Source: Ahaetulla prasina
Taxonomy: Eukaryota > Chordata > Lepidosauria > Squamata > Colubridae
Assembly (NCBI RefSeq): GCF_028640845.1
Contig: NC_080542.1
Span: 150,008,179-150,072,178 of the forward strand
DNA: 64,000 nt
Direction of reading: 5' to 3'
Part shown: positions 20,906-30,424 of the stretch, in pieces
How positions within the stretch are numbered: the stretch's first letter is position 1
How the letters are laid out: the number at the start of each line of letters is the position of its first letter
Translations under genes and position numbers: made by a program
Notes under the pieces: generated by a model
The model's database searches: none
What the model was told of the DNA's origin: nothing
Seen by the model: the letters and a program-made list of their open reading frames with translations, nothing else

Positions 20906-22411
20906 ATGTGCCTCGGGTGCGGGGGAAACCACAACCGCTCGAACTGCAGATTTAAAACCACGATTTGTCGCCGGTGTGGCCGAATGGGTCACCTATCGAG
21001 AGTCTGCCGGGCCCTACTTCCAGCCCCAACCACATATTCGACCCCGCTCGAACAGAGGTGCGATGCAAGACGAATGCCGAGCCGCCGTGACGAACGCCAA
21101 CCCGCCTCCAAGGGCTACGATGTTGCAACAATTGACGTCAACCACGCCTCTTCCGGTATTCCTGCCCAAAAGATCTTCCTCAGAGTTCTTCTAGAAGATG
21201 TACCAATTTCAATGGAGATTGACACCGGCTCCTCTAGATCACTTATCGCGTGGCCGACGCTGCAGAAGTTGATGCCCCACATCTCTAAACGCTGCCTTCA
21301 GCCCTGTCAGATCTCTTTAAGGGACTATCAGGGCCGACAAATTCCTACTGTGGGATGCGGGGTTTTTCGGGTCGCCTATGGGTCTTTCTCGGGGAAATTA
21401 CCTCTTATTGTAGTCAGGGATAACCTCCCAAGTCTCTTAGGGCTGGACTGGTTTGCTGCCCTACATCTTGAAGTGTCCGGAGTCCATGCTAATGTCCTAG
21501 ATACTCCAGACAATTTATTTTCAGAGTTTGGGGATGTATTTGACGGCAGTCTGGGCAAGTATACTGGTCGCCCTATCGCTTTTAATCTGGACCCTCAGAT
21601 AGCTCCCAGGCGCCTTAAGCCCCGACGGGTTCCCCTAGCGCTCCGTCCCAGGGTAGACAAAGAGCTAGATAAACTTATTTCTCAAGGAGTCCTTGAACCT
21701 ATAGACCATTCTAATTGGGAAACCCCCATTGTGATTCCATTAAAGCCGGACGGATCCATTAGGATCTGTGCCGACTACAAATGCACCATAAATAGAGCCC
21801 TGCAGGATAATCCTTATCCGGTCCCAGTTGTACAACATCTCCTTCACTCATTGGGGCAAGGCAGAATATTTGCTAAATTAGACCTTGCCCAGGCGTATCA
21901 GCAACTCCCGGTGGATGAGGCGACCGCCATGGCCCAGGCGATTGTCACCCACCGGGGTGCCTTTAAGTGTAACCACCTGCAGTTTGGGGTCAGCATAGCC
22001 CCCGGGCTATTCCAAGGCTTGATGGAGCGATTGCTCCATGGTATTCCAGGGGTTGTACCCTATTTCGACGACGTTCTGATCTCTGCTAGGGACAGGTCAG
22101 AACTCGTCGAACGCTTGAGGGCCGTCCTTAGCCAGTTCCGGGCTGCGGGTTTAAAGCTAAAAAAAGAGAAGTGCTGTATTGGGGTTCCGCGGGTAGAATT
22201 TTTGGGATTTTTGGTGGATTCTTCAGGAATCCACCCTGCGCTCTCCAAAGTAGAGGCGATTAAGAATGCCCCGACACCTGCAAATTTTTTTATTTTTTTT
22301 TTTGTTTACATTTATACCCCGCCCTTCTCCGAAGACTCAGGGCGGCTTACAATGTATAGGGCAATAGTCTCATTCTATTTGTATATATTTACAAAGTCAA
22401 CTTATAAATAA
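20906..22411 (+). pseudogene. Gypsy-2 zinc knuckles, protease and reverse transcriptase
   Basis: In frame with gag: two CCHC-like knuckles (CLGCGGNHNRSNC, CRRCGRMGHLSRVC), aspartic protease with MEIDTGSSRSLI, then RT with YPVPVVQHLLHSLGQG and the catalytic YFDDVLIS near 22060-22085. RT is intact to about 22284, where a minus-strand LINE tail is inserted, so the last codons of this frame (VYIYTPPFSED) come from the insert and not from the element. Confidence 0.88.
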
Positions 22412-22423
22412 AGTTAAGTCAAA
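22288..22423 (-). mobile_element. L2-like LINE 3' tail inserted in Gypsy-2
   Basis: On the minus strand this reads AAGCCGCCCTGAGTC...GGGCGGGGTATAAATG and ends in an A-rich tail, the conserved 3' end of the L2-type LINEs seen at 39330 and 47780. CAAAT occurs on both sides as a short duplication. A much shorter copy of the same tail lies at 37434-37500. Confidence 0.75.
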
Positions 22424-23724
22424 TAAGGCGGAGCTTCAAGCTTTTTTTCGGGCTTCTTAATTTTTATGCCATCTTTGTGCCCCATAAGGCCATGTTAGCT
22501 GAGCCCTTGCATAGGCTGTTAGATTCTAAAGCCCCATGGCGATGGGACCATGCTGCGGCCGCCTCGTTCCGGGCTGTCAAAGATGCCCTTACGTCGGCGG
22601 CTGTCCTAGTGCAGTATGATCCCTGCCTGCCACTGTCATTAACGTGTGATGCCTCCCCCTATGGCGTGGGCGCCGTTCTGAGCCACCTTCTTCCTGATGG
22701 CTCCGAAGCTCCTATCACTTTCTATTCACGCACTTTATCCCCTCCCGAACGAAACTATAGCCAACTTGATCGGGAGGCCTTAGCCGCAGTAGCTGGAATC
22801 AAAAGATTCCATGACTATCTTTATGGTCGGTTTTTCTATCTTGTAACCGACCATAAACCATTGCTGGGGTTGCTGGCAGGCGACCGCCAAACCCCCCAAA
22901 TTCTATCCCCATGCATGTCCCGCTGGGTGGAATTCCTTGCTGCCTATTCCTACCAACTGTTGTATAAGCCTGGGAAATCTATAGGGCACGCGGACGCGCT
23001 TAGCCGCTGCCCCTTACCTATAATGGAGGCCGACCCAGCCCCGACGTCCGCTGTCCTTCTTGTTGAGGACTAGGACGTTCCTGTTTCTGCTGTCGATATC
23101 GAGAGTTTGTCTGCTAAGGACCCATTTCTGTCTAAAATCATCGATTGGGTGAAAAGGGGTTGGCCGCGGGGATCACTAGCTTCTGAATTTCTTCCATACT
23201 CCCGCCGGCAGCATGAACTATCTGTCCTTAAGGGGTGCCTGTTGTGGGGGAATAGGGTAGTAGTACCCCCCGACTTGCGTAAGCGTATCTTGAGTTGTTT
23301 GCATGACGCCCACCCAGGAATGGTAAGAATGAAAGCCTTAGGGCGCAGTTACGTTTGGTGGCCGGGGATGGATCAGGAGATTGAGGCCTGGGTGGCAAAT
23401 TGCCCCCAGTGCCAAGCCTCTAGATCAGCGCCAGCCGCCGCCCCCGTCAGGAACTGGGAGAACCCCAGAAACCCTTGGGCGCGAGTCCATGTGGACTTCG
23501 CTGGACCTTTTTTGGTCCTAATTCTAGTCGATGCCTACTCGAAGTGGGTTGACATTGCATTGACACCTTCCCCCACGGCTGGAGCCGTCATCAGGGTCCT
23601 GGAAACCCTGTTTGCCACCCATGGACTTCCCGATGTCATTGTCACTGACAATGGGGCCCAATTTACATCGGCCTATTTTCAGCAGTTTATGGCACGGCTG
23701 GGCATGCACAGATTCCAACTATAG
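22424..23724 (+). pseudogene. Gypsy-2 RNase H and truncated integrase
   Basis: RNase H (LTCDASPYGVGAVLSH, VTDHKPLLGLL) from 22477, a stop at 23071, then the integrase HHCC zinc domain (HDAHPGMVRMK...CPQCQAS) and the first two acidic residues of the core (HVDFAGPF, VTDNGAQFTS). The core stops abruptly at about 23720, before the catalytic Glu, where an internal deletion joins to the C-terminal domain. A run of seven T near 22441 shifts the frame just after the LINE insertion. Confidence 0.87.
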
Positions 23725-24216
23725 GAATTTCAGGGTGGGGGACCTGGTCTATGCAGAAAATTTCAGGGCTGACACCCGGTGGCTCCCCGGCACTATCATT
23801 CAAATAACCGGACCCTATTCTTATAGGGTCCAACTGGGAGACGGACGCCAGTGGCGCCGACATATAAATCAGCTGCGCCGAAGAATCGCAGGGCCGGCCG
23901 ATCCATGCCCTGAGCAAAGCATCGCTGTTTCAACACCTGACCATCTCTTCGGGGGTCCGGTGGCCCAGCCAGACACACCACGTACTTTAACCCCCGAAGC
24001 GGTCTCGTCGGCTGCCTTACCTGCGGATCCCATTGCTGCAGCGTCGCCAGGGCCTTTTCCCGATCCAGATGTGCACTCTCCACCCTCGGAGCAGGATGGC
24101 AGTCTGGCTCCTCCCACTCCAGAGCCACCGACTCCAGAACTAAGACAATTGGGGCGGAGCCGACGGCGTCCGGCATATCTCGCAGATTATGCATGTGCCA
24201 TCCGGAGGGTGAAGGG
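23720..24216 (+). pseudogene. Gypsy-2 integrase C-terminal domain remnant
   Basis: In the frame of 23612-24274: NFRVGDLVYAENFRADTRW and a YRVQLGDGRQWRRHINQLR block, the SH3-like end of this class of integrase, followed by a Pro-rich tail and RRRPAYLADY. There is no chromodomain. Joined to the core by a deletion of some hundreds of bases, out of frame. Confidence 0.8.
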
Positions 24217-24477
24217 TGTTATGTCCTCAGGAATACGACCCGAGGAGAGAATGCCTGTTGCTAGCTGTTGCTGATTGGTTAAAGCACGGCTAGTGTAAAG
24301 AGCCGGAAAGGGGGTTGTTTGATTGGTTCCGCAGCTTGATAGCGAGTTATACTTAAGCAGCTGCCGAGCCAAGGGCGGCGTTCCAGTTATTGCCTCCAGT
24401 GAGAAGTTGTTAAGAGTCGTTAATAAAGTAGTTTTTAAGCCAAGCCTCGGGCCCTCGTATTGTTCGCAAACAGAACA
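24217..24477 (+). repeat. 3' LTR of Gypsy-2
   Basis: 261 bp, TGTTATG...CAGAACA, preceded by a purine tract (GGAGGGTGAAGGG, 24204-24216) that would serve as polypurine tract. Confidence 0.9.
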
Positions 24478-24482
24478 GTCCC

Positions 24483-25925
24483 CTCGCCCGGGGGATTCTC
24501 TCACACTGCTGCTTACCTGGTGGTGGCAGCAGGAGCAGGTGGGCTGAGGCTTCCCTCTTTCCCAGCGGGAGCCTTGGGGCCGGCAAAGTTTGGTGCAGGA
24601 GGCTTCCCAGGCCCAAAACGGGGCATGATGGTGGTGGGGAAATGCATGTACACATGTGCAGGTCGGGCACACATTGCGTCATGGGTGCTGGCATGCAGGC
24701 ACGCTATCATGGGCGCGCACACACAGTTTTGGCACGCAACGACAAAAAGGTTCCCCAACACTGGCTTAGAAAGTTGACCAGGAGACCCAAAACAAGTCAC
24801 TGAGGAGAAACATCGAGTGGAGTTGAAGGACGCTAAGAGATGGGAAGGATCTAGCAGGAGCCTGATTTCCAAGGACCCCCTCCCTGGACCCAGGGTGAAA
24901 ACCTTTGGGGGAGACCCTGCATTCTGACCCACCCTTGGAGTATAAGCTGGTGAATTCCATGTCGCCCTCCTCAAGATGATAGCACAATATCCCTCTCCCC
25001 CTCTGCCTTTTGAGTGCATCCTGGCACAGAGCTGGCTATGCTGAGCCTCACCAGTCCCCCTATCCCTCCCCTGCAAAGACACAGCCTCCTTTGTAAAAGA
25101 GAGAGAGAGATTTAATAAGATCTCCACTTGAAACAGAGATCCCCCCCCCAGTGAATCCAGGAGTTGCCCCCAATCTTTTGGGTACCAGGGACCGGTTCTG
25201 TGGATGACAGTTTTTCCATGGACTGGAGGGGGGTGTAGTTTCACACATTGCCTGGCTCTTGCATGTACATTAATGGAGCTTTGCTCACTTGTGCAGCCCT
25301 GTTCTTGGTGGGCCATGGACGGGTGCCAGCCCAGAGCGTGTGAGTTGGGGACCCTTGGTGTAGATGATTTACAGAGATGGCTTTGCAGAAAATATGTGGT
25401 AGCTGTTAGGAAAACATGAAGGGTGAGAAAGAGCATCAAAGCTGCCCTCTCGTGATCAACTTTGGTGCTCGAGGGAGCAAAAGGGAGATGCTGTCAAGAT
25501 TCTGTTGCTTTCATCTATATCAATAAAGTGAAGTTCTTAATATTTCTTGTGTTGGCAGCTTCCTGGCCTGGTCTACCTCAAAGAAGGGAAGCTCCAAAGA
25601 GTCTGTGCTTTCAAAGGGACAGGTGTCCAGCCTGGTAGAAAATTGAGCTATGGAGCCAGTTGATAATGGGGGCAGGGGACATGATCTTCATGTGCCCTTG
25701 AAGAAAGTTGTGTCATCTGAGGGAAACAACCAGTTTCTGGGAGAAGGAATTGGAACTCACTCACGAATCTCTGACTCTGGTTCTTCAGAGGTCACATGGT
25801 GAGGGCTGGATTAGAACACAGGACAAAAGGGCTGTGGCCTTTGGCAGAGTTGCCACCTTGGGAGCAGAGGCTCAATTAGAGAGAAATTTTGGTCTCTTGT
25901 TGGAAAAGGGAACAATCAGAACGTG
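24483..25925. other. Unassigned region, repeat-derived in part
   Basis: No gene recognised. The segment 25155-25365 (TTTTGGGTACCAGGGACCGG..., GTGGGCCATGG, TTGGGGACCC) looks like a decayed hAT-type nonautonomous element with a widespread vertebrate counterpart; assignment is from memory and uncertain. A (GA)n run lies at 25100-25111 and AATAAAG at 25522-25528. Confidence 0.4.
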
Positions 25926-25928
25926 TGT

Positions 25929-26008
25929 TGAATAGAATAGAATAGAATAGAATAGAATAGAATAGAATAGAATAGAATAGAATAGAATAGAATAGAATAG
26001 AATAGAAT
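25929..26008. repeat. (GAATA)n microsatellite, about 16 units
   Basis: A perfect pentanucleotide array directly at the 3' end of the minus-strand LINE, so probably seeded by that element's tail. Confidence 0.97.
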
Positions 26009-27100
26009 TCTTTATTGGCAAAATATGATTCGACACATTTGGAATTTGTCTCCAGTTCATAAGCTCTCAGCGTACATAAAACTTATAAGTGATAAATCAT
26101 AATCACAGTCATAAAAATACCTTCATCATAAATCATAAGAATACAACACTCAGTGATAATCATAGGATACTAAATAAGCAATCTGCATAAATCATACTAG
26201 GACACTAAATAAAGCAATAGAAATCATAAAGGTACAAGCAACAAAGTTATACTCATTAGTGGAAAAGGAGATGGGTAATAGGAAGGATGAGAAGAAGAAT
26301 TGTAATACAGTCTTACTAGATAGTTTAATAATGTTGTGGGAATTAAGTTGTTAAGGAGAGTGATGGCAAGGGGGGGGGGAAACTGTTCTTGTGTCTAGTT
26401 GTTCTGGTGTGCAGTGCTCTATAGCGTCGTTTTGAGGGTAGGAGTTGAAACAGTTTATGTCCTGGATGTGAGGAGTCTGTAAATATTTTCACGGCCCTCT
26501 TCTTGATTCGTGCAGTATACAGGTCCTCAACGGAAGGCAGGTTGGTAGCAATTATTTTTTCTGCAGTTCTAATTATCCTCTGAAGTCTGTGTCTTTCTTG
26601 TTGGGTTGCAGAACCGAACCAGACAGTTATAGAGGTGCAAATGACAGACTCAATCATTCCTCCGTAGAACTGGATCAGCAGCTCCTTGGGCAGTTTGAGC
26701 TTACTGAGTTGGCGCAGAAAGAACATTCTTTGTTGTGCTTTTCTGTTGACATTTTTGATGTTGTCCATTTTAACACTTAAAACACTTTAACACTTAAAAG
26801 GTGTCCATTTTAAGTCTTGCGATATTATAGAACCTAGAATACTTGAAAGTCTCTACTATTGCTACTGTGTTGTCTAGTATTGTAAGAGGTGGTAGTAGAG
26901 GAGGGTTTCTCCTACAATTGACTCTCATTTCTACAGTTTTGAGTGTGTTTAGTTCAAGATTGTTCTGGACGCACCACAAGGCTAGTTGTTCAACCTCCTG
27001 TTTGTATGCAGATTCATCATCATCTCGAAGGAGACCAATCACTGTACAATACCGGTACTTTAACAGAGGTATCTTTTAAGATACAGTCATTGGTATAGAG

Positions 27101-27461
27101 CAGTGGTCACCAACTGATGGTCAGATCCAATTTGAACTGAGCTCTTTTGCCAACTCTTTCTCATGGTGGCTGCTTAGTTCCAACAACTGTTTCCTGTTGG
27201 GGCCCTAAGGAGCCCGGGTGGGGAGGCAAGGAGTAGCTGGGAGGGGAGGGGTGAATAGAGGCTGGCGAGGCACCCCTCGACCTGAGTGACATTGAATTGG
27301 CCATGCCCACCCAGTCACATGCCCACCTAGTCACGCCCACCCAGTCGGTCATTAGGCAGATCATATTCCTAGTCCGCGGGATTTAAAATTGAATTTTAAA
27401 TTCATTTTAAATTTAAAATGAATTTAGTGGTCCCTGAGGTCTGAAAGTTTGGTGACCTCTG
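27101..27461. mobile_element. hAT-like MITE inside the CR1-L3-like LINE
   Basis: Inverted termini CAGTGGTCACCAA and TTGGTGACCTCTG with an imperfect 8-bp duplication, GTATAGAG and CTATATAG. Removing it rejoins the LINE RT reading (…LYTNDC). It also has an internal AT-rich hairpin at 27386-27425. Confidence 0.75.
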
Positions 27462-27591
27462 CTATATAGAGAGAAGAAAAGTGGAGAGAGGACATAGCTC
27501 TGGGAGGCCCCTGTGCTAATTTACAGGGATCTGATGTGATTTTGCTTAGCTTCACCTGCTGCTTCCTGGCTGTTAAGTTTTGTTAGTTTCC

Positions 27592-28214
27592 CTATCTGTT
27601 TCTTTTGTTGACACTCATCATGTCTTTTGTGTAACAAGGAGCATATTTGTTCATGTGCACCAGATCATCAATCATGGTCATCAGTTCGGCCACCTGAGCC
27701 TTTCGTTCCGCCCCTTCAGCCTTGTTGTTGAAAGCCAGGAACCGGTTCCCGCATTCCGCAATATATTCCTTCAGGTATTCATCTTGGACAGATATGACAT
27801 TTTCAAGTGAGATACCTTCCAGGTCTTCTTTGTGGGTGAACAAGATGATGATGTAATTCTTGGCTTTAAGGCCAATACTCTCTTTGATCAGCTGAATCGT
27901 GACCTTCCCCTTCTGGTTCAAACGGCCAAGACGCATCACCTGCAGAATGACGTGAGGACCTGGGGTACAAAGCTTTATCCACTTGCTCACTTCTGCAGCA
28001 ATATCTGTGTTTGAACGGTTGGTGTGGAAAAAGCCAGGCGTATCAACAACCACAACCTTCCTGCCGTTCAGCTGCGCCTCTTCCTTTTGGCATGCTTGTG
28101 TTATTGACCAAGCTGACATCCCAAACTCAAAGACTTTGCTTCCTAGGATTGTGTTTCCTGTCGCACTTTTCCCATTTCCAGTTTGGCCCACTAGGATGAT
28201 CCTCCGTTCAGGCC
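27592..28214 (-). CDS. GIMAP GTPase, main exon
   Basis: The large exon of a GIMAP (AIG1-type) GTPase with every motif intact: G1 GQTGNGKSATGNTIL, the switch-I region, G3 DTPGFFHTN, the conserved GIMAP box (HVILQVMRLGRLNQKGK), G4 THKEDL, G5 AFNNKAEG. It ends VNKRNR with the stop at 27592. GIMAPs regulate lymphocyte survival and act on intracellular membranes; this one has no obvious C-terminal membrane helix. The exon starts at an acceptor at 28215-28216; the open frame runs further upstream only as intron. Joined to 28342-28360 it gives about 213 residues, the usual size of short GIMAPs. Contrast with the plus-strand GIMAP-like gene, whose P-loop is altered; the two are only distantly alike. 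Confidence 0.92.
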
Positions 28215-28341
28215 CTTCAACCAAAAGGGGAGAGGAGAGAAAAAGGAGACACAGTCAGCAGCGTACGGCCATCAGAGCCTCTCCCTCCAACAGTGACTTC
28301 CATTGTACCCCACATTGTACCCTCAGGGGCCAATACTTTAC

Positions 28342-28387
28342 CTTGGATGCTTCCAGCCATTTCCAGACACGTTGCACAATACAAAAC
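28342..28387 (-). CDS. GIMAP GTPase, first coding exon (ATG at 28360)
   Basis: On the minus strand ATG at 28360-28358 starts MAGSIQ and the segment ends at 28342 with a GTAAAG donor. Its phase joins exactly to the main exon (Q, then G split across the junction, PERRIILVG). The 127-bp intron is short. An acceptor-like CAG precedes 28387, so the exon may extend from 28387 and be read in the same frame from a further upstream exon. Confidence 0.75.
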
Positions 28388-29650
28388 CTGGGATTTCTGG
28401 ATAAAAAGCAAAACAGAGTCAGCCAAAGGAGAGGTGGTCTTGCTCGGAGGTTGCCAGCAACTCGCCTCCCCCAGAAGACAAACAGAGGAATTGGAGGGGG
28501 GTTAAAAAAAGAGCCAACCCCTCCTCACTGCTCGTGAAGCTGACCCATCTGATCTTTCCCAAATGCCACCCCCCTTTTTATGTACCTGTTCAATTCTTGG
28601 AAATGTTCCTTTTGGGGGTTACAGGAGGGGAGGGTTGGTGTCCAAAGCGGCTGGCAGCTCCCCACAGCCGGCTCCATTCTCGAAGGGACCCTCTTTTCTG
28701 GGGCTTTAGCTGCTCCTGTTGCAGCTCCAGGTTGTCTCCAAGGGCTACCCAGGGTTGCCCCAAGTCATCTTCCTCCAGGTTCCCCCCTGACCACCCCAGT
28801 CTCCTCCTAGGCCTCCCAGCTGCCCCTCCAAGGCCGTCTGAATCAAATCCTTCCTGGTGGGGGCTCTTTCCTGCATCTCCTGCAGTCCTGGGCAAGCAGC
28901 CTCTTCTGAGACTGCTGGTTTGCACCCATACCCTCCCCCACCCCCACCGAGTTTTGCCCCTTGGGAACCTCCCCCCACCTTGGCTCTCCACCCTGAGTGG
29001 GGAGTGGTGTGCAAGGACCCCTCCACACACACATTTTGGGAAGGTCACCTCAATTTCTGCTAAACCTGTGGAAGAAGCCTTGAACTTTGGGCTTCTCCAC
29101 TGGCTGATTTAAGGATGGGGCAAATTGTTATTTCTTCTGTCTCAGTTCCACACACAAACTCAGAAGAGACTTCAGAGCAGAGAGCCTTTAAAGAATCCTC
29201 CTCCTGAAGAGGAGGAGGCAAAATGCCTCTGCCCCGATGTCTCTCCACCCACACACACGACTTCTCACTTCTTTGTATAAGATGCTCCCACTTCTCCCCT
29301 TTGTTTCTCTAGCAAGTGAGCCCCAAGTGAGGCTCTGTTGGGGTTTCACCTCTGAGGATGCTCAGCTGGACATCCCAGCACAGGAGTGTGTGGGCTGGCT
29401 CAATTGTCCCTTCCACAATTGAGGCTTTGTGAAACAGACATTCAGGGAGGCCCTGAAAGACCTGCCCTCCAGAACCTTGCCAGACCCAAGCAGATCAGAC
29501 TTTTCTCCACCCCCAACGTAGCTCCCTTAGATCAGATGTGGCCCTTTCCAACAGGTTCCCCCGAGTGGTGCTCCTGCTCAGCCCTGTTCCCATCTATGAC
29601 ATTCCACAGGATGGACCTCATACATGTGGTAGCTCCCTCCATTCTCCAAA
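28388..29650. other. Gene-free stretch between GIMAP and solo LTR
   Basis: GC-moderate sequence with no recognised coding domain or repeat family. If the SNTX-like gene continues past 30425, its next exon(s) could lie here; I could not recognise one. Confidence 0.4.
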
Positions 29651-29655
29651 ATGGC

Positions 29656-30134
29656 TGTCAGCCTCCACTCCAATCCTCACATCCTTTTGTACTCTTTATA
29701 TTCAATAGTTAGATTGCATGGGGTTTTTATGTGTAATGTAAATAGCTCATGGATTCAGTTTAAGTAGAGAGGGCCCTTTAAGAGTGTCGTCTGACATCAG
29801 ATCAAGGGGAGGGGAGATTGATGGTTTGAATTCAACAGGAATGTTAGAGCGCGGACTTTCAACGGACATTGCATTCCTGAGATGATTTACAGCCAGAGAC
29901 CTGCGGAAGAAGATTACCATGCGGGGCCGAGAAGGAGCTGGCATTGGACCAGACCTGCTGACCTTTTGGGGAGAGGAGTGACTAACGATGGGATATGGAA
30001 TGTTAGCCATATTTTGTCTCAGATCCAACTTTATACTGCTGCAATCCAGATGTATTTAGTAAAAGTACTTTTCTTTATTTGGAAATGAAGTCAAGGTGTA
30101 TTCTTTCCTAAATATAATCAGAGGCAGCCTGACA
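29656..30134 (+). repeat. Solo LTR of the Gypsy-3 family, TSD ATGGC
   Basis: 479 bp, TGTCAGCC...CCTGACA, matching the reverse complement of the Gypsy-3 LTRs (40497-40982) along its length at clearly lower identity. The exact 5-bp duplication ATGGC is at 29651-29655 and 30135-30139. It results from LTR-LTR recombination that removed the internal part. It still has CTCAGATCCAACTT where the Gypsy-3 LTR has the 11-nt self-primer sequence, so it is a diverged relative. Confidence 0.9.
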
Positions 30135-30424
30135 ATGGCACCATGAGCTTGTAGCCCTGCCTCTATTGCTCATCATCCACAGCCTTATCTGTCATGGTTG
30201 ACTCACTTTGCAAACTGTGCAAGGTGCAAACCAGATAAGCAAAGATTCTGGAAGATCTACTGACCCAGATTTCAGGAAGCTTTAGACCCTGGAGTTGGGG
30301 GAGGGGGCAGAGGTTCCCAAGGACGGACCCTGCAGGAGGTGTCAGACTATTCTACTCCTCCTCCTCTTCCTCCTCCTCCTCTCCCCCCCACCTCTTTCCT
30401 CTTCCAAAGAAGGTGTCAACTTAC
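30135..30424 (-). other. Start of intron after exon 2
   Basis: Follows the GTAAGT donor at 30424. It holds a pyrimidine tract (TCC)n at 30355-30410. No exon recognised. Confidence 0.5.

Larger units (their letters stand above)
19883..24477 (+). mobile_element. Gypsy-2: LTR retrotransposon without chromodomain
   Basis: Complete LTR-internal-LTR element, plus strand, TSD GTCCC. The 261-bp LTRs differ at about seven positions. Order: gag, zinc knuckles, protease, RT, RNase H, integrase. It differs from the chromoviruses in having two CCHC-type knuckles, a DTGSSRS protease, RT with YFDD, a short LTR and no chromodomain; the overall look suggests the Mag-like group, at moderate confidence. Broken by a stop between gag and pol, a LINE-tail insertion in RT/RNase H, and an internal deletion in integrase, so non-autonomous. 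Confidence 0.9.
25926..27560 (-). mobile_element. CR1-L3/Rex1-like LINE with (AATAG)n at its 3' end
   Basis: Minus-strand RT fragments: a decayed YTNDC region near 27470-27060, NNLELNTLKTVEM (26794-27042), then KAQQRMFFLRQLSKLKLP, TVWFGSATQQERHRLQR and KRRYRALHTRTTRHKNSF (26343-26768). The 3' UTR ends at GCCAATAAAGAATTC and runs into a (GAATA)n array at 25929-26008. LINEs of this kind ending in AATAG repeats are described in snakes (Snake1, CR1-L3). Several stops; interrupted by the MITE at 27101-27461. Confidence 0.75.

Noticed and set aside
24513..25439. 308-codon minus-strand frame
   Set aside because: No recognisable domain, low-complexity and repeat-derived content.
28215..28224. GIMAP start at 28224
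   Set aside because: The codon is TTG within the intron; a proper ATG with matching phase is at 28360.
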